From the NCBI GenBank assembly GCA_963837265.1, contig CAWIMQ010000002.1:310001-374000 (forward strand): a stretch of 64,000 bases of DNA, written 5' to 3'. This stretch comes from DATBLE01 sp963837265. Its GTDB lineage: Bacteria > Actinomycetota > Thermoleophilia > Gaiellales > Gaiellaceae. This document shows, piece by piece, positions 42,466 to 50,458 of the stretch (its first letter is position 1; each line of letters begins with the position of its first letter). The notes below the pieces were generated by a model. That model was not told the DNA's origin. It saw only the letters and a program-made list of their open reading frames with translations, and did not search any database. A program made the translations under genes and the position numbers.

Positions 42466-45072
42466 CATGGACATCAAGCGCATCCCCAAAGCTCGATCGG
42501 CTCGCGCCGGACGACGAAGGTGGCGGCCGCCGCGACTGCGCTCTGCGCCCTCGCGGCGGGAGTGGCGAGCCTGGGCAGCGCCGCCGGCCCCGCAGGAACC
42601 GATCACCCCGTGCGCGGCCTCCGCGCCGTGAGCTTCACGCTCCACGGGCGCCTGGGCTACGCCCACCTCCTCCGCCGCCTCCCGCGTGTGGCGGCGCGAG
42701 ACCGCGAGCAGGACCAGAACGACTTCGGCGAGGTGAACCCCGAGCTGCCCGGGCCCCCGCCGGGAACGGGCAGGTCCGCGCCCAGGCCGCCGGCACTCGT
42801 CGACGCGCCCGGAAGGCCGAAGCTCGACCGGCAGCGCCGGAGCGACGTCGCGAACCCGCCCCACCCGCCGATCACGCCGCACGCCGAGAAGCGGACGATG
42901 CAGGCGACGGCCATCCACGCGCGCAGCTCGGCCGGCGACTTCACGATCTGGCGCAACTGCCCGCTCGCCCCGGGACCGGCAACACGAGGATCGTCGGCGA
43001 GCCGACGGTCGCGAACGACCGCAACGGCGTCATCGTCACCGGCAACAAGTTCGCCGCGATCTCGGGCGACAACGGCTTCACGTGGAGCTACGTCAACCCC
43101 CGGACGATGTTCCCGGCGAAGGACGGGTAGGACAACGAGGGCGGCTTCTGCTGCGACCAGATCGCGCTCGCGGTCGACCGCGGCAGCTACTCGCTGATCT
43201 TCTGGCTGCAGCAGTACTACAAGGATCCGACCAACGGCGAGGGGCTGCTGCGCCTCGTCGTGTACCAGGCCGGAAGGAGCTGCTCGACCAGGCGGCAACC
43301 AGAGCGACTTCTGTGCGATCGACATCAGGACCCGCGACTCAACGCCGGGTTCCCCCGCAACACCTGGTTCGACTTCAACAACATGTCGGCGACGAAGAAG
43401 TACCTCTACGTCTCCTCCAAGGTCCAGCGCAGTGACAGCGCCAACAAGGACACGTTCCTGGACGGGCTCGTGTGGCGCATCCCGCTCGACCAGCTCGACG
43501 ACGGCGACCGCTGCACGGGCGGGCGCGCGACGCGAACCGACTTCTCCGGCCAGGCCTGGACGGGAGACGCCGCCGGCTTCAACCCGACGCTGGTCCAGCA
43601 GGACCCGTCCCACACGACGATGTTCTGGGCATCGCACTGCTTCGACGACCGTGACGTGGACAAGAACGAGAACCAGTGCAACGACAAGAGCCAGATCAAC
43701 ATCACGAAGGTGGCCGACGACGAGACCGAGTCCAGATCTACAAGCGCGAGATCTCCAAGTTCCAGGTCACCGACCGCGGAGACGGCAGCTGTCGCCTCCC
43801 GGACGGCAGCAATCCCTGCCGGCGGATGAAGGACGTCGTGCTGACCGGCTACCGCGCGGGCAGCGAGCTGGGCTGGTTCTGGAACGTCGGGCAGGGCGAC
43901 GGCTACCCGTACCCGCACGTGCGCGGCGCCCGCTTCGACACCGGCAAGGTGAAGCTGATCGACGAGCCGGACCTGTGGAACTCGAGCCACGCGGTGATGT
44001 ACCCGGCCGTCGGCGTCAACCCGGCCGGGCACATCGCGATCACGACGTACACGGCGGGCGGCTCGGACTACGTCCAGGCGCGCGCGGCGCTCGTCGACGG
44101 CGTCGCTCCCGACAACGACTGGACGCTGACGAACCACCTGATCATCGACTCGACGAGCGGCATCTCGGTCGACCCGACGACGGGCAAGGGCCGGTGGGGC
44201 AACTACGAGGCCGCGCCCGTACGGCGGCTGCACGAAGACCTGGGCCGCCGCCGTCGTGTCGATGCAGGGCGGGACCACGAACGACAACGCCGAGCCGCGC
44301 TTCGCCTGGTTCGGTCGCGAAGGCGACGGCTGCCCCGATCTCGCGGTCGTCTCGCTCGGAGCCCTGCCGCTCTCGGTCCACGCCGGCGACGAGCTCTTCA
44401 TCGGCGAGACCACCCGCAACATCGGCTCCCGCACGGCGGATGCGAGCAAGACGCGCTTCTACCTCTCCCGCGACGCAGACAAGTCCCGCGACGACGTCCG
44501 GCTGGCCAGCGCCGTGTCGGTCGTCGCATCCGGCCCCGGGGTGTCGCACGGCGAGCTCACGTCGGCGACGGTGAGCGGCGCCGGGATCGGCACCTTCTAC
44601 CTGATCGCGTGCGCCGACGACACGTCGCAGGTGGACGAGCTGAGCAACTCCGACAACTGCTTCACGGCGCCGGACACGATCGAGGTCGAGCGGACGGTCA
44701 ACTCGACCCTCCAGCGTGGACGTCAGCTCGGTCACCGTCTCGTCCCCGGCCGTCACGCTCGGCTCGCGATTCGCCGTCTCGGTCAAGGTCGCGGCGCCGG
44801 CCGGCAACCCCGGCAGGCAGACGCTGACGTACTTCCTGGGCACGCGGCCCTCGGCGTCCGGCCACCTGCGGAAGCTCGGCGAGCTTCCCGTCGAGAAGCT
44901 CCGCCGCGGGCGCACGAGCGTGAAGGCCTTCCTCCGCGCGCCGAGCAAGGTCTCCGGCCGCCGTCAGTACCTGATCGCCTGCGCCGGGAAGACCCCGGCA
45001 GGGGACCACTGTGTCCCCGCGCGCACTCCACTGTTCGTGATCGCACCGGCGAGAGGAGGGAAGAACCGATGA
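42466..45072 (+). pseudogene. Large secreted protein with two CARDB-like domains; frameshifts and one in-frame TAG
   Basis: About 868 residues from ATG 42466. A signal peptide (TKVAAAATALCALAAGVASL) is followed by a propeller/sialidase-like region (NTRIVGEPTVANDRNGVIVT, NEGGFCCDQIALAVDRGSYS, YPAVGVNPAGHIAITTYTAG). Two CARDB-like adhesion domains follow (LSVHAGDELFIGETTRNIGS; VSSPAVTLGSRFAVSVKVAA). At least seven single-base shifts and a TAG at 43128-43130 interrupt it. Its TGA overlaps the next ATG (ATGA). It is probably exported and cell-surface or extracellular. Intactness depends on read-level checking. Confidence 0.62.
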
Positions 45073-45907
45073 GGACACAGCTGCTCCGCCTGCTCGCGGC
45101 GGCCCTCCTGACCACCCCGGCGGTGGCCGCCGGCGCCGCGGCGTCGAGCCGGTACATCGACGACCAGAAGGTCGCGATCCACACGAGCGGTACCGACTTC
45201 GACGGGACGATCGACTGGTGGGTCAACGCGGGGAGCCCGAAACCCTCCCTCTCCGGGATCCTCGAGATCACGAAGTCGGCCGGCACGTGCGCGCGAATCC
45301 GCATCGACTACCAGTCGAGCGGCGGCACGCTCCTCCTCACCAGCTACGGCGGCGAGGTCTGCGCCGGCGACAACTCGAAGACGAGTGGTCCGTCGACCTC
45401 GGCGGCTACACGAGCAGCAAGATCGGCAAGGTCAAGGTCGCCGTCGAGCACCGGAACTCGAACGGCAACTTCACGACGATCGGGTCCGAGGTGCACGCCT
45501 ACCCGGTCCAGTCCGACTCGTTCACGATCACCGCCAGCGGGCTCGACTTCGGCGGCGACGACTTCTTCGCCGGGGTGCCGACGAACAAGGGTCACCTCGA
45601 CTGGAAGCTGGCGGACGGGAAGGTCACCCCGCGGCTGACCGGGACGCTCCACATCAACAACGCCGCGGGGGCGTGCGGCCGCCTGCGGCTGACCTACATG
45701 ACGACGGGCGGCACGACGCTCGCCAGGAAGTACAGCGCCACCAGGTGCGCCTCCGACAACCGCCACCACGAGTTCGCCGTCGACTTCGGCCCCTACGGCG
45801 GCGGCACCGTGGGGAAGGTGAAGGTGACGCTCCAGAGCGTCACCACCAACGGCTCCACCGTCGGGCTCGGGAGCAAGACCTACTTCTACGGGTGGGCGAA
45901 GAAATGA
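45069..45907 (+). CDS. Secreted protein with two copies of a ~125-residue domain (family not recognised), one frameshift
   Basis: About 279 residues after correction of one missing base near 45381. There is a signal peptide (QLLRLLAAALLTTPAVAAGA), then two homologous domains. Domain 1 has FDGTIDWWVNAGSPKPSLSG, GTCARIRIDYQSSGGTLLL and KIGKVKVAVEHR. Domain 2 has LTGTLHINNAAGACGRLRLT and TVGKVKVTLQSV. Each domain keeps two cysteines about 25 residues apart, suggesting a disulfide. It is coupled by ATGA overlaps to the genes on both sides. I do not recognise the domain; a beta-sandwich carbohydrate-binding or adhesive role is a guess. Confidence 0.65.
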
Positions 45908-46803
45908 CGCGCTCGGCCGTCCGGGCCCTCGTGCCCCTCGCCGCCCTGGCCGCCGTCACGATCGTCCCGCGCGCGGATGCGTTCCAGTCGCAGCCCGTCG
46001 TGAAGGTCTCGTCCAAGATGGAGATCGACGCGGGCGACATCGAGTTCGAGGGCGACGTCGACTGGTACGTGCTGAACGGCAGCCTCCGGCCCGACGTCGC
46101 GGGCATCGTCACGATCAAGAACATGAACGGAGCCTGCGCGCGCGTGCACGTCGCCTTCCTGACGGAGACGGGCTCGACCTGGTCGACGTGGGACGGCAAG
46201 GACCGCTGCGCCCCCGACGGGAAGAAGCACACGTGGAAGGCGCGAGAGCAGACCTACTCGAGCAACAAGATCGCGAAGGTGAAGGTGACGCTCGAGAAGA
46301 AGACGGGCAGCACGTACACGTCGCTCGGCTCGGCCACGCGCGCGCTCGGCACCGTGCACACCGACGTCAAGATCTCCGCCTCGACGTACGACTTCGGGAG
46401 CGAAGACCTGCTCGCCGGCTCGCCCTGGCACCCCGCCGACGTGGCGTGGTCGCTCTCGGGCGGGCGCGCGACGGCGACGCTCACCGGGACGTTGCACATC
46501 AAGAACGCGAGCGGCGCCTGCGCGCGCATGGAGCTGGCCTACCTCGACGACGGGGGCGCCGTCCTCTCGACGAGAACGGGAGGAACGAAGTGCGCGAGCG
46601 ACAACGGCCACTTCAAGTTCCCGATCACGCTCGGCGGGTTCGGCGACTACCGAGTCTGGGACCTGCGGGTGTCGCTGGAGAGCATCGCCGCCAACGGCTC
46701 GGTCCGGACGGTCGGGACCGCGTACTCCAACTTCGGCGGCTACGTCGAGACGAAGTACGTGCTGACCGGCGGCTCGTGGAGAAAGGAGGATCCGTACCGC
46801 TAG
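45904..46803 (+). CDS. Secreted paralogue with two copies of the same ~125-residue domain
   Basis: The protein has 299 residues from ATG 45904, which overlaps the previous stop. A signal peptide ends near PRADA. Domain 1 (residues ~30-150) has FEGDVDWYVLNGSLRPDVAG, GACARVHVAFLTETG and KIAKVKVTLEKK. Domain 2 (~150-285) has ATLTGTLHIKNASGACARME and VWDLRVSLESIAANG. Both keep the paired cysteines of the upstream paralogue. Function is unknown; tandem secreted paralogues suggest a structural or binding role at the cell surface. It is intact, unlike its upstream neighbours. Confidence 0.75.
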   Translation: MTRSAVRALVPLAALAAVTIVPRADAFQSQPVVKVSSKMEIDAGDIEFEGDVDWYVLNGSLRPDVAGIVTIKNMNGACARVHVAFLTETGSTWSTWDGKDRCAPDGKKHTWKAREQTYSSNKIAKVKVTLEKKTGSTYTSLGSATRALGTVHTDVKISASTYDFGSEDLLAGSPWHPADVAWSLSGGRATATLTGTLHIKNASGACARMELAYLDDGGAVLSTRTGGTKCASDNGHFKFPITLGGFGDYRVWDLRVSLESIAANGSVRTVGTAYSNFGGYVETKYVLTGGSWRKEDPYR

Positions 46804-46894
46804 GCGAAGTTCACGCCGACCTCCGCAGGCGCATAGCGGCCCACGAGCGGCACCACGATCGTGGTGATCCTGGAACGGCGAGGAGGAGGCGGTG

Positions 46895-49800
46895 ATGCGG
46901 CGCAAGCGGCTCGTGGTCGCGATCGGAGTGAGCGCTGCGGTAGCGGCGGCGGCGATCGTCGGTGCCCGGGGCCACGAGGGTCCCACGCTCCGGGCCGAGC
47001 CGGCGGAAAGCAGCGCCGCGCCTGCCGCCGAGCACAACCGGGACGCCGACTCCGACCGCGACCGGGCCAAGGCGCCCTCGTACTCGAGCCTCTCGCCGAC
47101 GGTCTCGCAGCCGGTCGTGATCTCGGCCGCTCGGCACGACACGTCGCCCGCGCTCCGCTCGATCCCGCCGCTCGCCGTCAAGGGCGTGCTCCACGAGGGA
47201 CCGGAGAACCCGGCCCGGGCGGTCTCGCCGGGAGCTCCTGCACAGGCGGATCCGGTCGTGCAAGCCGCGGCGCCGAGCGCGCCGATGCCCTCGCTCCTCG
47301 CCAGCTTCGACGGCGTCCCGAACGTGGACGGCGTCCTGCCTCCGGACACGAACGGCGACGTGGGCCCGACCCAGTACGTGCAGATCGTGAACGTGAGCTT
47401 CGCCGTCTTCAGCAAGAGCGGCTCGACGCTCTACGGGCCGGCGAACATCAACACGCTCTTCACCGGGTTTGGAGGCCCGTGCCAGACCACGGACGACGGC
47501 GACCCGATCGTCCAGTACGACCAGCTCGCGGACCGCTGGCTGATCACGCAATTCGCCCTGCCGAACTACCCGAACGGGCCTTTCTACCAGTGCATCGCCG
47601 TGTCGACGACCGGAAACGCGACCGGCTCCTGGTACCGCTACCAGTTCCAGATCTCGAGCGCAGCGGCGAACCTGCTGAACGACTACCCGAAGTTCGGCGT
47701 CTGGCCGGACGCGTACTACGCGTCGTTCAACGACTTCCGAGCCGGGGCAGCCTTCACCGGCGTGACCACCGTCGCCTTCGAGCGCGCGCAGTTGCTCGCG
47801 GGAGGCGCCGCCCGGGCCGTGATGTTCGTGCTCGGCACGGCCTTCTACTCGATGCTCCCGTCAGATCTCGACGGGTCGGCACTCCCGCCCGCGGGAGCGC
47901 CGGACTACTTCGTCCAGATGGACGACAATGCATGGGGATACCCGCAGGACCAGCTCGAGATCTGGAAGTTCCACGTCGACTGGGCCACCCCCGCGAACTC
48001 GACCTTCACCGCGGATCCCGTGTTGGCCACGGCCGCCTTCGACTCGAACCTCGCCGGCATCCAGCAGCCCGGCACGGGCGTCCGGCTGGACACGCTCTCC
48101 GACCGCCTGATGTACCGCCTCGCCTACCGCAACTTCGGCTCGTACCAGGCGATGGTCGTGACGCACTCGGTCGACTCGAACGGCGCCGACCGCGGCGGCA
48201 TCCGCTGGTACGAGCTCCGCAAGAGCGGCGGTGCCTTCGCCATCAACCAGCAGGGCACGTACGCGCCGAGCTCGACGAACCGCTGGATGGGCAGCGTCGC
48301 CATGGACCAGAACGGCGACATCGCGCTCGGGTATTCGGCGGGCAGCTCGACGGTCTTCCCGTCGATCTACTATGCCGGCCGCGTTCCGAGCGATCCGGCG
48401 GGGACGCTTTCGATGGAGTCGACGCTGCTGGGCGGCTCGGGCTCGCAGACGCACTCGGCCGCACGCTGGGGCGACTACAGCGCGATCACCGTCGACCCGA
48501 CCGACGACTGCACGTTCTGGTACACGAACGAGTACCTGCAGGTGACGGGGTCCGCCCCGTGGAGGACGCGCGTCGGATCCTTCCGCTTCCCCGGCTGTGG
48601 CTCGTCGGGCCCGCCGGCGACGATCCAGCTTCGGTCGGTGTCGTCGGCGTCGAACAACGCGGCGGCGGCGCTGGTCGTGCCGAAGCCGGCCGGGGTCGCG
48701 TCCGGGGACGTGCTGCTCGCCCAGGTGACCTACAACTCGACGGGGACGATCACCGCCCCGGCCGGCTGGTCGCAGGTGCGTAGCGACGTGAACGCGAGCT
48801 ACCTGCGCCAGTCCGCGTTCGTACACGTGGCCGGGGCGGGCGAGCCGGGAAGCTACACCTGGACGCTCGCCGCCGCCCACGGCGCGGTCGGCGCGATCCT
48901 CGCCTACACCGGTGTCGACACCTCCAACCCGGTCGACGTCTCCAGCGGCGGCGCGGGCCACTCGAGATCGGTGACCGCGCCCTCGCTGAACGCCGCCGCC
49001 GCCGGGGAGCAGCTGGTCGGGCTGTTCGGCGCGAAGGGGCCGGTGACGTTCACCCCGCCTGCGGGGATGAGCGAGCAGTCAGAGGTGTCGTTCACGACCG
49101 TCAGCGGCGAGAAGCTCGCCGACGAGTCCGCGGACGCCGCGCTCGCCGCCCCCGGCGCGACCGGAAACCGCAGCGCGACCGCCAGCGCGACCGTCTTCGG
49201 CATCGGCCAGCTCATCGCCCTCCGCCCCGGCACGGGCTCGACGCAGAACCAGCCGCCCGTGGTCGACTCCGTGACGATCGACCAGACGAGCCCGGTGACG
49301 AACGACGTGCTCACCGCGACGATCGCGAGCCACGATCCCGACGGCAACCCGGTCACCTACGCGTATCAGTGGTCGAGAAACGGGGTGAACATTGCCGGCG
49401 GCACCGGCTCCACGCTCGACCTCTCCGCCCCCGGTAACGGCAACAAGGGCGACGCGATCGCGCTGCGGGTGGTCGCGAGCGACGGCTCGCTGCAGAGCGC
49501 GCCGGTCACCTCCGCCCCGGTCACGATCGTCGACGCGCCCCCGACGGCGACCGTCGGGCTGAGCCCGACGTCGCCGACCACGACCGACGTGCTGACCGCG
49601 ACCGCGGCCGCGGCCGACCTCGACGGCGACGCGGTCACGCTCACCTACGTTTGGACGGTGAACGGCGTCGTCCGGCAGACGACCGCCGGCACGTCGAGCC
49701 TGACCGACACCTTCGATCTCGGGCCGTCCGGAAACGGCGACCCGGGCGACGTCGTCTCGGTCTCCGTCACGCCGAACGACGGCACGGTGGACGGAACGGC

Positions 49801-50458
49801 CGCCTCGGCCTCGGTGACGGTCGCCGGCTCCGGCTCCGGGGTGATCGTGCTTCGGTCGGTGTCGTCGGCGTCGAACAACGCGGCGGCGGCGCTGGTCGTG
49901 CCGAAGCCGGCCGGGGTCGCGTCCGGGGACGTGCTGCTCGCCCAGGTGACCTACAACTCGACGGGGACGATCACCGCCCCGGCCGGCTGGTCGCAGGTGC
50001 GTAGCGACGTGAACGCGAGCTACCTGCGCCAGTCCGCGTTCGTGCACGTGGCCGGGGCGGGCGAGCCGGGAAGCTACACCTGGACGCTCGCCGCCGCCCA
50101 CGGCGCGGTCGGCGCGATCCTCGCCTACACCGGTGTCGACACCTCCAACCCGGTCGACGTCTCCAGCGGCGGCGCGGGCCACTCGAGATCGGTGACCGCG
50201 CCCTCGCTGAACGCCGCCGCCGCCGGGGAGCAGCTGGTCGGGCTGTTCGGCGCGAAGGGGCCGGTGACGTTCACCCCGCCTGCGGGGATGAGCGAGCAGT
50301 CAGAGGTGTCGTTCACGACCGTCAGCGGCGAGAAGCTCGCCGACGAGTCCGCGGACGCCGCGCTCGCCGCCCCCGGCGCGACCGGAAACCGCAGCGCGAC
50401 CGCCAGCGCGACCGTCTTCGGCATCGGCCAGCTCATCGCCCTCCGCCCCGGCCCGTAG
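46895..50458 (+). CDS. Large secreted protein: propeller-like domain, duplicated C-terminal domain, PKD-like linkers
   Basis: The protein has 1187 residues from ATG 46895, preceded by AGGAGGAGG; GTG 46892 is an alternative. There is a signal sequence (RLVVAIGVSAAVAAAAIVGA). Residues about 130-560 resemble a sialidase/propeller domain (GVLPPDTNGDVGPTQYVQIV, DDGDPIVQYDQLADRWLITQ). Residues 579-779 and 986-1186 are nearly identical copies of one domain (GDVLLAQVTYNSTGTITAPA, GAVGAILAYTGVDTSNPVDV). Two PKD/Ig-like domains lie between (PVTNDVLTATIASHDPDGNP). It is likely a surface or extracellular adhesive or hydrolytic protein. Confidence 0.78.
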   Translation: MRRKRLVVAIGVSAAVAAAAIVGARGHEGPTLRAEPAESSAAPAAEHNRDADSDRDRAKAPSYSSLSPTVSQPVVISAARHDTSPALRSIPPLAVKGVLHEGPENPARAVSPGAPAQADPVVQAAAPSAPMPSLLASFDGVPNVDGVLPPDTNGDVGPTQYVQIVNVSFAVFSKSGSTLYGPANINTLFTGFGGPCQTTDDGDPIVQYDQLADRWLITQFALPNYPNGPFYQCIAVSTTGNATGSWYRYQFQISSAAANLLNDYPKFGVWPDAYYASFNDFRAGAAFTGVTTVAFERAQLLAGGAARAVMFVLGTAFYSMLPSDLDGSALPPAGAPDYFVQMDDNAWGYPQDQLEIWKFHVDWATPANSTFTADPVLATAAFDSNLAGIQQPGTGVRLDTLSDRLMYRLAYRNFGSYQAMVVTHSVDSNGADRGGIRWYELRKSGGAFAINQQGTYAPSSTNRWMGSVAMDQNGDIALGYSAGSSTVFPSIYYAGRVPSDPAGTLSMESTLLGGSGSQTHSAARWGDYSAITVDPTDDCTFWYTNEYLQVTGSAPWRTRVGSFRFPGCGSSGPPATIQLRSVSSASNNAAAALVVPKPAGVASGDVLLAQVTYNSTGTITAPAGWSQVRSDVNASYLRQSAFVHVAGAGEPGSYTWTLAAAHGAVGAILAYTGVDTSNPVDVSSGGAGHSRSVTAPSLNAAAAGEQLVGLFGAKGPVTFTPPAGMSEQSEVSFTTVSGEKLADESADAALAAPGATGNRSATASATVFGIGQLIALRPGTGSTQNQPPVVDSVTIDQTSPVTNDVLTATIASHDPDGNPVTYAYQWSRNGVNIAGGTGSTLDLSAPGNGNKGDAIALRVVASDGSLQSAPVTSAPVTIVDAPPTATVGLSPTSPTTTDVLTATAAAADLDGDAVTLTYVWTVNGVVRQTTAGTSSLTDTFDLGPSGNGDPGDVVSVSVTPNDGTVDGTAASASVTVAGSGSGVIVLRSVSSASNNAAAALVVPKPAGVASGDVLLAQVTYNSTGTITAPAGWSQVRSDVNASYLRQSAFVHVAGAGEPGSYTWTLAAAHGAVGAILAYTGVDTSNPVDVSSGGAGHSRSVTAPSLNAAAAGEQLVGLFGAKGPVTFTPPAGMSEQSEVSFTTVSGEKLADESADAALAAPGATGNRSATASATVFGIGQLIALRPGP
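48628..49231 (+). repeat. 604-bp direct repeat, copy 1
   Basis: Same sequence as 49849-50452, offset 1221 bases (407 codons, in frame). The one difference I found is at 48828 (GTA versus GTG), and it is silent. Confidence 0.92.
49849..50452 (+). repeat. 604-bp direct repeat, copy 2
   Basis: Almost base-identical to 48628-49231, including wobble positions, so the duplication or a gene conversion is recent. It ends six bases before the stop of the large secreted protein and overlaps the 3' end of the convergent gene. Confidence 0.92.

Noticed and set aside
43128..43130. TAG read as pyrrolysine
   Set aside because: Nothing else in the window indicates pyrrolysine machinery, and the surrounding gene is full of indels, so a mutation or base error is more likely.
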